Source of the DNA: Chitinophagales bacterium
Lineage (GTDB): Bacteria; Bacteroidota; Bacteroidia; Chitinophagales; Saprospiraceae
Direction of reading: 5' to 3'
Assembly: GCA_013298445.1 (NCBI GenBank)
Contig: JAAFHQ010000031.1
Span: forward strand, 1-16,974
Length of the DNA: 16,974 nt
Shown here: positions 7,025 to 14,201 of the stretch, piece by piece
How the letters are laid out: each line of letters starts with the position of its first letter
How positions within the stretch are numbered: the first letter of the stretch is position 1
Notes under the pieces: model-generated
The model's input: only the letters and a program-made list of their open reading frames with translations
Told to the model about the DNA's origin: nothing
The model's database searches: none
Program-made: the position numbers and the translations under genes

Positions 7025-7630
7025 TTATTTGCGAATTGTTTTGACATAAGACTTGTCACCAACGTTCAGTACCACTGTGTACTCACCAGCAGGCAACTTA
7101 CTCAGGTTGTAACGCTTTTCAACTTTAACTACGTTGCGTACTTCATCTTCGTAAACCAGAATTCCTTCTGCATCTTCAATTCTGAGCTTTAAAGTAGTCA
7201 GGTTGCTGTTCAAAAGGCTCACATCCAACAGGCTAGCATTCATTCTTACGACAGGAGCAAAAAACTCCCTACGGTCGCCAATGTTCAGGCTCAAGCCAGT
7301 TCTGGTGATGGAGATCGGTTGTTCGGTTTCGCGAACACCGGTGCTTACAACCAGTTTGTAGTTACCTGTAGACAATTCATTCAGGTTCAACACTCGTGCG
7401 TATTCTGCGTTGGTGATTTCTTCTTCCAACAGAACCCCTTCCGTTGCACTCTCCAAACGGATAGTGGTTGGCGTTCTAAGGTTCTTCAGTACCAGACTTA
7501 CTTTTTTCTCGCTACCAATTGTATTGATGGAGATAAAAGGATTGTCGTCTTTGGCTTGCATAGCTAGGGGCAATACGAACAAAACCGAAAGCAATACAAG
7601 ACGGGCGGTAGTTTTTAAAATGTCCTTCAT
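7025..7630 (-). CDS. Small secreted protein with two tandem beta-sandwich modules
   Basis: This 201-residue protein has a signal peptide at residues 1-26 (MKDILKTTARLV...PLAMQA). Two similar modules follow, at about 31-104 and 125-201. Each has a KKVSLVL/TLKLRIED strand, a GVLLEEE/GILVYEDEV turn and a closing LSTGNYKLVV or LPAGEYTVVL hairpin. The modules resemble DUF3244-type domains of Bacteroides and, more loosely, the T9SS sorting domain, but the YPNP start motif is absent. It is therefore probably periplasmic, and may assemble by strand exchange; both points are inference. The ATG at 7630 is the only start that gives a full signal peptide. A candidate -7 box lies about 70 bases upstream. 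Confidence 0.75.
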   Translation of the reverse strand: MKDILKTTARLVLLSVLFVLPLAMQAKDDNPFISINTIGSEKKVSLVLKNLRTPTTIRLESATEGVLLEEEITNAEYARVLNLNELSTGNYKLVVSTGVRETEQPISITRTGLSLNIGDRREFFAPVVRMNASLLDVSLLNSNLTTLKLRIEDAEGILVYEDEVRNVVKVEKRYNLSKLPAGEYTVVLNVGDKSYVKTIRK

Positions 7631-7701
7631 AACAACAGTTTTTGTGTTTACTAAAAAGTTTGGGTTAAAATCGAAAAGTTGTGCTTGGGTGTTTACAATG
7701 A

Positions 7702-7709
7702 CAAAATTA
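7702..7709 (-). promoter_or_regulatory. Candidate -7 box of the two-module secreted protein gene
   Basis: The minus strand reads TAATTTTG, a match to TAnnTTTG, 71 bases upstream of the start codon at 7630. No TTG occurs at the expected -33 spacing; the nearest is 26 bases away. The call therefore rests on the -7 box alone. Confidence 0.35.
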
Positions 7710-7992
7710 CGCCACCTTGGGTCGCCACGCTACGCCAAAATTGATCTATTTTGATGCTATTTTACCCCTACTATTGCTACTCCTATCTTTTATGGTTAAT
7801 ATTGGCGGTATTTTAGAATATAATTTTCCGTTTTGGCCAATTCAGCTATAAAAATTCAGGTAAAAGGGCCAGAAGCGACAAAAATTTTTTTTGACTTAGT
7901 TTAAAAATGAAAAGAAGCCGCGAAAATGCCAGTTTTTGCAATAAAACAACACGTTGGGGGCGATGTAAGGCTGCCGAAACTAATTTTGTAAG
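7710..7992. other. AT-rich spacer without supported gene
   Basis: This stretch belongs to the 486-base spacer between two minus-strand genes (7631-8116). It is markedly AT-rich around 7740-7960. I see no protein domain, no RNA gene and no strong promoter reading into a gene. A 36-codon plus-strand frame beginning ATG at 7907 runs into the GGTTGAGG repeat and is not supported. Confidence 0.5.
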
Positions 7993-8113
7993 GGTTGAGG
8001 AGGTTGAGGAAGGTTGAGGAAGGTTGAGGCTACCGCGAGCGACTTAGACAAGGACATTGTCAAATTCGCTCGCGGTAGCCTCAACCTTCCTCAACTTCTC
8101 AACCTCCTCAACC
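7993..8113. repeat. Long hairpin with arms of tandem GGTTGAGG words, 3' of the M4 protease gene
   Basis: The left arm at 7993-8042 (50 bases) consists of four ggttgagg copies with 1-2 base spacers, then ctaccgcgagcga. The right arm at 8066-8113 (48 bases) is its near-complete reverse complement: the inner 30 or so bases match exactly and the outer part differs by one substitution and small deletions. The loop contains a further stem, gacaa (8047-8051) with ttgtc (8057-8061). The element ends 3 bases before the stop codon of the minus-strand protease gene, so it would be the first structure in its 3' untranslated RNA. There is no T-run. Confidence 0.85.
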
Positions 8114-8116
8114 ATT

Positions 8117-11100
8117 TTACCATTTAACCAGCTTCCGAGTGGTGTTTTTTTCACCAGCACTGATGCGCAGCAGGTAATTCCCCGCAGGCAAACCAGCCAG
8201 ATCCAACCGTTGCTGCGTTTTTCCTGCACCTACTTGCCACTGGTATTGCCGAATCGTGCGACCAAGGAGGTCATGCACTTCCATGCGTAAAGTTTGATTG
8301 TCGTTCAGTTCCAATTCTACCAAGGTTTGGTCTCCAAATGGATTCGGATACACTTTAATATTGGCTTCGGGCCAGGCTTCATCGCGGTTGCTGCTCAAAA
8401 TACGTTGGCCATTGGCAAACCAGACACCTAATATATAGCCCGCTTTAAAAATACTGGGATCACCATTGGGCGTAAGTTTATCCGTTTTGAGTGGAGCGAT
8501 GGCAATCACCTCGTCGCCAGCATTGTTTTGGGCATCAAAAATGATAAAGTCGTCTTTGGTCGCATAATTGGGTGTACCAAGGGTGCTGTTTTCAAAAATG
8601 GTACCAATGTCTCCCGTTTCCAGATTGGTGGTCAGTACTTCATAGTCGTCAGTATCATCCAACTGGCCATTGCCATTGTTGTCCAGGATGTAGTCAAAAG
8701 ACAATATATAAGGTGTATTTTTGGAAAAACTGGGGTTGCCGATGTTTTCCCCCTCTTCCAGGCCAGTGAAGATTTTTTCAATTTTCCCATCGCCAAAGGT
8801 GTTGGTCTTTTTGTTCCAGGCATTCAGCAAACCCATGTCCCAATAATTATAGGTTCCAAAACCACTCAGGGGCACTTCATTATTGGCATCGTAAACTACG
8901 GTTTCGCTGCTGAGGTCCCACTCAAGGGCGTCTCCTCCTACCACATCGCCTGTGGTCACCCCTTCGGTGTATGAAGGATTGTACAGTTCAAAGTACCGGA
9001 CATTGTTACTGGTTCTCGTCAAATCAATGATGCCAATTTCGCCCTCCCGGCCAGTTACCAGGGCAGCCAGGCGCAGGCCGTCTTTGGACAAGGCGACATT
9101 TTCCCAAATCCGACTGTTGTTGAGTGTGCCAGTATCATACATTGCCTTGGCCCAATCGAACTCCAGGTATTTGAGTTGTTTGCGGCCATTGATGTAAATG
9201 ACCAGGCTGCCGTCGTCGGATACGGTGGGCTTGCGCAGCACACCATTGGCGATGGGTAGCTCCAAAACGGTGGATTTATTGGCATTAAAAACGCCGATGC
9301 CGCTGTAGTCCGCTTTTACCCCCAAAATGAACTGAGTGCCGGGATTGAAACTCAGGTCTTTGGGAGGCGCAGTTGGTACACCCACTCGAATGCCTACCGT
9401 TTCAAATGCGGACTCCGCTGCTTTGGCCGCCGTTTCACCACCTTTTTCGCGGGCTGCCCGCACAACGGCCAGGCGTGCATCCACAAAGCGGGAGGAGCGG
9501 GTCAGGTAATTGCTCAAGGCGAGGAAATACACTTGTTCAGCCATTTCTTTGCCAACCTGGGTTGCAAAGAGGAAAAAGGCTCGATTCACAATGCCACTGT
9601 TGACGTGTACCCCACCGTTGTCTTCGGTTCCGGTGTAGCGTTCAGAATACTTGTCAGGTTGCCATCCTTCGTCATTCAGACTTGTACCGCCGTTGTGTGG
9701 ATTGGATAAATCGCGGAGTGCACCAGAGGGGAATGCAGCGGGCAATACCACATCTTCACCCATTCTCCAGTCATCTCGGTCAATCATTGCCCCAAAAATG
9801 TCTGCAAAGGATTCGTTGAGTGCACCAGATTCATTTTCGTATTCCAGGTTGGCGGTATGTTGAATGACGCCGTGGGTGATTTCATGCCCAGCTACATCCA
9901 AAGCCCGGGCCAAGCTGCGGATCGAGGAGCCACCATTGCCGTAAAACATGGCGTCACCATTCCAAAAAGCATTTTCCAGCGAAGAGCCGTCCTCATCTGG
10001 AATATTCACAAACGAACGGATGGTGCTGCCAGTCCCATTGATGGATTGGCGTCCGAAGGTATTGCGGTAATAGTCGTACACCACACTGGCATTGTAATGG
10101 GCACTCACCGCATTGGGGGCGGTCCAGGTATTGTTGTTGCTGGTAAAAAAGTAGGCGTCGAAACTGCCATCGGCCTTGAGGGTATTGCGTACATCCAGGG
10201 TTACAATGGCCCCATCCGGCTCTTGTGGTAAGTCGGAACCGTTTAGGTTGAACATGTCCTTGCTGGCATCTAACAGAAAGTAAGTGTTGCCAATCAGGTA
10301 GGTGTTGATGGTTCGCTCTACCCCACCGAGGTCTTTGGCTTTGGCCGTAGCTTTGCCATCCAGCAAATCAAGTTTGCTACTAGTCTGTACTTCCTCGATG
10401 CTTTCATGGGTATGGAAATGGGCCGGAGTATTCGATTTATTGGCACTTTGGTGCTTCAACTTGCACAAGAGGGAGTAACTTTTCAGCACTGCCCCGTTTT
10501 CAGCATCAATAAAATAGGCCCAACGGGCATGCAAATTGGGGGCAATTTCCAGGTACCAGCATAGCTTGGGTACATCTTGGTCCGGGCCAGTGTGCAGAAT
10601 GACCAATTGTTTTTTGGCGATTTGTTCCCCCACCATATCTACCTCAGCAGCAGAAAGGGAGCGTAGGGTTTCTTTTTTTTGTACGTCCGACAAGGCTGAC
10701 TGAATGGCTTGAGCTGCATCCAGTGCAGGTTTTACCGAGCGCAGCGCTGGCGTGGGGAAATAGCGGCCGTTGAAGAGGAGGATTTTACCATCCTTCTCGT
10801 GCAGCATCACCTCAGCGCCGTATACTTCGACTCCCTGAAACTGCTGCCGGAAACGCAGGTGGTTTTGTTGTTGCTCATCCGTGGATTGGCTGACCAATAC
10901 AAATTCCTTTGCTGGAGCAGCGATCCGCAGTTCTTTACTAAAGTGATCAAGGTATTGAATGGCCTTTTGGCTGTTGGGTGCATCGCGCAATTCGGGCAAA
11001 CCACCTACTTCACCTTCGATAAAAATGGGCAAGCCACTTTTTTCATCCCGTACCATTAGTGGCCCAGGAATGGGCTTGCGGAGGCTCAACTTAAGTTTGG

Positions 11101-11296
11101 GCAAATTACTGTAGCTGATGCTGCTTTGATCAGGCGTAGTGCTGCCCTGCGCAAAACGCGGCAAGGCTTTGATGGGCATATGGGTGTTTTGTTCCTTTGG
11201 ACCAGTGCTTGTACTGCGCTGGGGAATCGGCTTAAACTGTGCCTGCACTTGCAAAAGCAGTACAGCGCATAAAAGAGTCAGGATTATTCTCATCAT
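8117..11296 (-). CDS. Large secreted M4 (thermolysin-like) zinc metalloprotease with T9SS tail
   Basis: This 1059-residue endopeptidase is predicted to be secreted by the type IX system. A signal peptide lies at residues 1-20 (MMRIILTLLCAVLLLQVQAQ). An FTP-type propeptide lies near 100-155 and a PepSY-like region near 190-275; both inhibit and fold the enzyme in this family. The catalytic domain spans about 320-640. It has HEITH at 471-475, the third zinc ligand Glu495 in GALNESFAD (24 residues after the first His, as in thermolysin) and His564 in GVHVNSGI. Residues 640-970 form an extra domain with repeats such as SDDGSLVIY, SKDGLRLAAL and SKNTPYILSF that look like a TolB/PD40 propeller. The loop DNNGNGQLDDTDD may bind calcium. 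The sorting domain starts at about 982 (VYPNPFGDQ). The frame extends to 11362, but MM at 11293-11296 fits the signal peptide. Confidence 0.93.
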   Translation of the reverse strand: MMRIILTLLCAVLLLQVQAQFKPIPQRSTSTGPKEQNTHMPIKALPRFAQGSTTPDQSSISYSNLPKLKLSLRKPIPGPLMVRDEKSGLPIFIEGEVGGLPELRDAPNSQKAIQYLDHFSKELRIAAPAKEFVLVSQSTDEQQQNHLRFRQQFQGVEVYGAEVMLHEKDGKILLFNGRYFPTPALRSVKPALDAAQAIQSALSDVQKKETLRSLSAAEVDMVGEQIAKKQLVILHTGPDQDVPKLCWYLEIAPNLHARWAYFIDAENGAVLKSYSLLCKLKHQSANKSNTPAHFHTHESIEEVQTSSKLDLLDGKATAKAKDLGGVERTINTYLIGNTYFLLDASKDMFNLNGSDLPQEPDGAIVTLDVRNTLKADGSFDAYFFTSNNNTWTAPNAVSAHYNASVVYDYYRNTFGRQSINGTGSTIRSFVNIPDEDGSSLENAFWNGDAMFYGNGGSSIRSLARALDVAGHEITHGVIQHTANLEYENESGALNESFADIFGAMIDRDDWRMGEDVVLPAAFPSGALRDLSNPHNGGTSLNDEGWQPDKYSERYTGTEDNGGVHVNSGIVNRAFFLFATQVGKEMAEQVYFLALSNYLTRSSRFVDARLAVVRAAREKGGETAAKAAESAFETVGIRVGVPTAPPKDLSFNPGTQFILGVKADYSGIGVFNANKSTVLELPIANGVLRKPTVSDDGSLVIYINGRKQLKYLEFDWAKAMYDTGTLNNSRIWENVALSKDGLRLAALVTGREGEIGIIDLTRTSNNVRYFELYNPSYTEGVTTGDVVGGDALEWDLSSETVVYDANNEVPLSGFGTYNYWDMGLLNAWNKKTNTFGDGKIEKIFTGLEEGENIGNPSFSKNTPYILSFDYILDNNGNGQLDDTDDYEVLTTNLETGDIGTIFENSTLGTPNYATKDDFIIFDAQNNAGDEVIAIAPLKTDKLTPNGDPSIFKAGYILGVWFANGQRILSSNRDEAWPEANIKVYPNPFGDQTLVELELNDNQTLRMEVHDLLGRTIRQYQWQVGAGKTQQRLDLAGLPAGNYLLRISAGEKNTTRKLVKW

Positions 11297-11345
11297 GGTA
11301 AGTTTTGGAGAAGGGAAGTTAGGGGAAATAAATAAACTTGAGGTG

Positions 11346-11387
11346 TGCTGATTACCAGGCAATTGGTTAATTGTCTGGTAATCAGCA
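11346..11387. repeat. 19-bp hairpin upstream of the M4 protease gene
   Basis: The arms tgctgattaccaggcaatt (11346-11364) and aattgtctggtaatcagca (11369-11387) pair at 18 of 19 positions with a 4-base loop (ggtt). The odd pair is G-T, so it would wobble in one RNA strand. It lies 50 bases upstream of the start codon, in the leader or promoter region, where it could be an operator, an mRNA-protecting 5' hairpin or a barrier to read-through from the ROK gene. There is no T-run after it on either strand. Confidence 0.65.
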
Positions 11388-11389
11388 AG

Positions 11390-11449
11390 GGGCGATAAAA
11401 AAATAAGTGATCATTTTGCCAAAGGATCACTTATTTTTGCCCCACTACT
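11390..11449. repeat. Palindromic dispersed repeat, copy 1 (core TTTTGCCCCACTACT)
   Basis: The element opens ggggcgataaaaa and closes ttttgccccactact. Inside, aaaaataagtgatc (11399-11412) pairs perfectly with gatcacttattttt (11425-11438), and the ends ggggc/gcccc also pair. Read on the minus strand, it is a stem ending in a run of seven T, 26 bases after the ROK kinase stop codon, so it should work as an intrinsic terminator. A related copy is at 14139-14193. On the plus strand, TATTTTTG (11432-11439) also fits the -7 box, but no plus-strand gene follows. Confidence 0.7.
11399..11438 (-). terminator. Intrinsic terminator of the Gfo/Idh-ROK gene pair
   Basis: This is a 14-bp perfect stem with a 12-base loop that, on the minus strand, runs into a T-rich stretch. 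It is placed downstream of the ROK stop codon. It is the inner part of the palindromic repeat at 11390-11449, so the repeat probably serves as the terminator. Confidence 0.6.
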
Positions 11450-11474
11450 AAGCGGAAGAGCCTAATATTTTATT

Positions 11475-12377
11475 CTACTTAGTACTCTGCCGAATCGCAA
11501 ACGCTGCCGCACCAATCGCTCCGGCATGTTCACCGTGCTGCGCCAACAATACTGGAACACCCTCCCCGCGGGGCCTCCACTCGTGCAATTCCATAAATGC
11601 CGACAATGGTTTCATCAGCGAATCTCCGGCCTGGGCAATGCCGCCACCGAGTACAAACACTTCTGGCGATAGGGCATTGATCAGGGAGCACATGGCAATC
11701 GACAATTTGCGAACTGAGCTCAACCAAACAAAAGTCGCAATCGGGTCCCCTTCGCGGTAAGCAGCTTCCAGCTCGTGGGTAGCCTGATAGCGGTTGTAGG
11801 TGCGTTTTTCAATCGTAGCATTGCCAATGTGGTCTTCAATACTACCAGGGATTTTGAAAATATCCAATTCGGGATTGTCGGCATCCACGGAGATGTGCCC
11901 AAGGTGGCCTGCCATCATGTTGCGGCCTTGCAACAGCTTTCCATCAATGATGATGCCACCGCCCACGCCCGTACCCAGGGTGAGCAAAATCACATGTTTA
12001 TATCCTTTGGCGGCACCAAACTGCGCTTCGGCCATCAGGGCACTGTGGGCGTCGTTCAGTATCCAGGTTTCGTGATCGAGGTAATCCGACCAGATGAATT
12101 TTTCCAGCCCATAAAAGCGGCCTGGCATAGAATAAATTGCCGTATTTTCTTCATTGCAAATGCCGGGTGCCGACATACCCATCGCAGTGACCCGATCGCC
12201 AAATTCTTCCAAAAGATCGCTTGCAACAGATTTTACGACCCCTTTCCATTGCCACTCATCGATGGAGGTTGCGTGTTGTCCGAGGGGACGGGACATCGTT
12301 TTCAGAACATTTCCATAGTGGTCGATGACGACTGCTTTTACCGCAGTGCCGCCAAGGTCCATTCCGATTGCCAACAT
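11475..12377 (-). CDS. ROK-family sugar kinase (glucokinase-like) lacking the zinc-binding cysteines
   Basis: This 300-residue cytoplasmic kinase is predicted to phosphorylate a hexose or related sugar using ATP. Residues 6-17 (MDLGGTAVKAVV) form the first phosphate loop. Asp109 in LNDAHSA is the catalytic base position. LGTGVGGG (134-141) and VLGGGIA (242-248) are nucleotide-binding blocks. GHLGH (157-161) keeps the conserved histidine. Canonical ROK proteins continue with a CxCGxxGCxE zinc motif; here the equivalent stretch is DIFKIPGSIEDHIG with no cysteine, so this is a zinc-less branch. Substrate cannot be read from the sequence. The gene lies 70 bases downstream of a Gfo/Idh/MocA oxidoreductase on the same strand and probably shares its transcript and pathway. 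Confidence 0.9.
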   Translation of the reverse strand: MLAIGMDLGGTAVKAVVIDHYGNVLKTMSRPLGQHATSIDEWQWKGVVKSVASDLLEEFGDRVTAMGMSAPGICNEENTAIYSMPGRFYGLEKFIWSDYLDHETWILNDAHSALMAEAQFGAAKGYKHVILLTLGTGVGGGIIIDGKLLQGRNMMAGHLGHISVDADNPELDIFKIPGSIEDHIGNATIEKRTYNRYQATHELEAAYREGDPIATFVWLSSVRKLSIAMCSLINALSPEVFVLGGGIAQAGDSLMKPLSAFMELHEWRPRGEGVPVLLAQHGEHAGAIGAAAFAIRQSTK

Positions 12378-12447
12378 GGTCGTGAATTTTCAATAACCAA
12401 TCGCAGCCCGCCAGAATCCAGCTAGGAGCCCGGCCGGTGAGCATTGA

Positions 12448-13656
12448 TTATTCTGCTTTATCAATTACTTTTTGTGTGATTTCACCCGTGGTTTTGTTCT
12501 TCAGGATGATCTTTTTGCGTTCATCCGGCAGAATTTCAGTTTTGATGAGGTAGTACTGCTCATCGTAGTGCTCGTATTGGGCTCCTTCTGTGATATCATT
12601 GGATCCCCTCCAAACGTCAAGTTGTACGGGTTCCCACTGTTTGGTCTGGGCTGATTTGTAACAGGCATCAATAATCGCATTAACGATGTAGCCGTCATAA
12701 AACGACTCCATTGGCGCGGCCCCACTATCCATACAGTCAAACATGTCGGCAAACATATGCGGGTAGCCCAACTCGTGCACTTCATCGCCGACCGGGAACA
12801 TCCAGCCCGTTTCACTTTCCGCTTTTTCGGCTACATAGCCGCCCAGGCCTACGCCGGTATACAATTCAAAACCCGTGCGTAAGAAGTGATCGAGGCGAAT
12901 GTTGCCTTCGGTTCCGGCCACTTCATCCCGCAAATCCATGCCGCCGCGGTAGTTCCAATTTACTTCAAATTGGCCAATGGCACCATTGGCGTATTTGACC
13001 AGACCAATGGCACTGTCTTCAGCGTCGATGGGTTTGACCTGGGTCGCAGCCCAGCACATTACTTCGAGGGGTTTAACTTCCTTGCCTATGAAATTGCGGG
13101 CAATCTCGATGCAATGGCAACCAAGGTCCACGATGGCACCACCGCCAGCCATATCTTTGTTCCAAAACCAGTCACTGTGAGGGCCAGGGTGTGCTTCGCG
13201 GGAGCGAGCCCAGAGAATGCGCCCCAGAGCACCATTTTTGACGGCGGTCAGAGATTTTAAAGTTTTGGGCGTATAGGCCAGATCTTCGAGGTAACCGTGA
13301 AAAATTCCTGCTTTTTCCACGATGTCCAACATCTCTTTGGCTTCTGCGGCGTTGCGGCCAAGAGGTTTGGTACAAAGGACAGCTTTACCAGCGGCAGCGC
13401 AAAGTTTTACTGCATCCAGGTGCTGATCATTGGGCAGGCCAATGACCACTACATTGATGTCTGGGTCAGCAATGGCAGCAGCAAGATTGGTATAAGTTTT
13501 GGGAATTCCCCATTCTTTCGCGAACTTGTCGGCGCGTTCCTGACTGCGGGAGTAGATGGCATGGACACGATCGCGTCCGCGCAGATTATGCAAAGTCATG
13601 GTATAAAAGGTCCCGATTAAACCGGTGCCCAGCATGCAGATCTTATGGGTGTTCAT
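12448..13656 (-). CDS. Gfo/Idh/MocA-family NAD(P)-dependent oxidoreductase
   Basis: This 402-residue protein is predicted to oxidise or reduce a sugar, inositol or amino-sugar derivative in the cytoplasm. The Rossmann nucleotide-binding motif GTGLIG is at residues 10-15. The family's EKP motif appears as TKP (96-98, CTKPLGRNAAEA): the lysine is retained and the glutamate is replaced. VDLGCHCIE (176-184) carries the Asp177 and His181 positions of the catalytic region. The C-terminal alpha/beta domain (about 130-360) is normal, and the tail 365-402 is a short charged extension. No signal peptide or twin-arginine motif is seen, unlike many secreted Bacteroidota members. It lies 70 bases upstream of the ROK kinase, suggesting a shared catabolic step. 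The substrate is unknown. Confidence 0.92.
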   Translation of the reverse strand: MNTHKICMLGTGLIGTFYTMTLHNLRGRDRVHAIYSRSQERADKFAKEWGIPKTYTNLAAAIADPDINVVVIGLPNDQHLDAVKLCAAAGKAVLCTKPLGRNAAEAKEMLDIVEKAGIFHGYLEDLAYTPKTLKSLTAVKNGALGRILWARSREAHPGPHSDWFWNKDMAGGGAIVDLGCHCIEIARNFIGKEVKPLEVMCWAATQVKPIDAEDSAIGLVKYANGAIGQFEVNWNYRGGMDLRDEVAGTEGNIRLDHFLRTGFELYTGVGLGGYVAEKAESETGWMFPVGDEVHELGYPHMFADMFDCMDSGAAPMESFYDGYIVNAIIDACYKSAQTKQWEPVQLDVWRGSNDITEGAQYEHYDEQYYLIKTEILPDERKKIILKNKTTGEITQKVIDKAE

Positions 13657-13708
13657 ACATTGTGGTTTGCAAACTTTCAGTATACGAAGTGCTTGGCATT
13701 TACGAGCG

Positions 13709-13739
13709 GGAAAATAGGAAGAAGCCTAGAGTATTCCAA
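13709..13739 (-). promoter_or_regulatory. Candidate promoter of the Gfo/Idh-ROK pair
   Basis: On the minus strand, TTG (13737-13739) is followed after exactly 20 bases by TATTTTCC (13709-13716). The spacing equals that of the strong promoter at 4025-4055. The -7 box, however, deviates from TAnnTTTG at its last G and one T. It lies 53 bases upstream of the start codon. Confidence 0.35.
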
Positions 13740-13784
13740 AGAAAATTAAGTTTCTAACTACGGTTGCCAAATAAATTTTTAGTT

Positions 13785-14147
13785 ATGCTGCAAAAACACA
13801 TTGCCAGTTTCAGGTACGCCTTCAAAGGGATTGCCTTGTTGATCAAGACCCAGGCCAATGCCCGCTTTCATTTATTGGCTGGCGCAGTAGTAATTGTAGT
13901 GGCATGGTACCTCGAAGTATCGGCATTGGAATGGGCTGTGCTGGCTTTGACGATCGGGGCTGTGCTGGCAGCCGAGGGATTTAATACGGCACTGGAGTTT
14001 CTGACCGATTTGGTTTCACCAGATTACCATGAGTTGGCCGGCAAAACCAAAGATGTGGCGGCGGGTGCAGTATTGATTACGGCATTTGCCGCGATTGCAG
14101 TAGCGGCATGTATTTTTGGACCAAAAATTGTAGCTTTAGGGCAATAA
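13785..14147 (+). CDS. dgkA: DgkA-type diacylglycerol/undecaprenol kinase
   Basis: This 120-residue integral membrane kinase has exactly the usual length of the family. It phosphorylates diacylglycerol or undecaprenol with ATP, recycling lipid carriers of envelope synthesis. The signature EGFNTALE (residues 64-71) and AGKTKDVAAGAVL (85-97, with Asp90) hold the metal- and ATP-binding residues. Three hydrophobic helices lie at about 29-46, 48-65 and 91-112. The N-terminal FRYAFKGI and NARFH blocks are typical. The frame extends back to a TTG at 13764, but the ATG at 13785 gives the standard N-terminus. The sequence supports the Gram-positive-like, undecaprenol-type subgroup more than the E. coli enzyme, but the substrate is not proven. 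Its stop codon lies inside the repeat at 14139. Confidence 0.92.
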   Translation: MLQKHIASFRYAFKGIALLIKTQANARFHLLAGAVVIVVAWYLEVSALEWAVLALTIGAVLAAEGFNTALEFLTDLVSPDYHELAGKTKDVAAGAVLITAFAAIAVAACIFGPKIVALGQ

Positions 14148-14193
14148 AAAGTAAGGGCTCAAGAAAAATGAGCACCAATTTTGCCCCACTACT
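14139..14193. repeat. Palindromic dispersed repeat, copy 2 (core TTTTGCCCCACTACT)
   Basis: This copy opens gggcaataaaaagtaag and closes ttttgccccactact, as in the element at 11390-11449. The last 15 bases are identical, and so are most bases of the first 20. The stem includes ggctca/tgagc and the ends gggc/gcccc, with more internal mismatch than copy 1. It overlaps the dgkA stop codon (14145-14147) and ends 8 bases before the elaA start. Its CAATTTTG is one base from a -7 box, so it could also supply elaA's promoter. Confidence 0.65.
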
Positions 14194-14201
14194 TCGATCA
14201 T

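Noticed and set aside
7907..8017. 36-codon plus-strand frame starting ATG at 7907
   Set aside because: Its second half is encoded by the GGTTGAGG repeat, giving a low-complexity VEEVEEG end, and no promoter with a proper -7 box precedes it.
7993..8113. CRISPR array reading of the GGTTGAGG repeats
   Set aside because: Repeats are 8 bases with 1-2 base spacers and form one hairpin; there are no unique spacers of 30 or so bases and no cas genes.
11432..11439. Plus-strand -7 box TATTTTTG as a promoter
   Set aside because: No plus-strand gene follows and no TTG lies at 20 bases upstream; the sequence is better explained as part of a terminator repeat.
11775..12425. 216-codon plus-strand frame over the ROK gene
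   Set aside because: It is antisense to the conserved kinase motifs and has no domain of its own.
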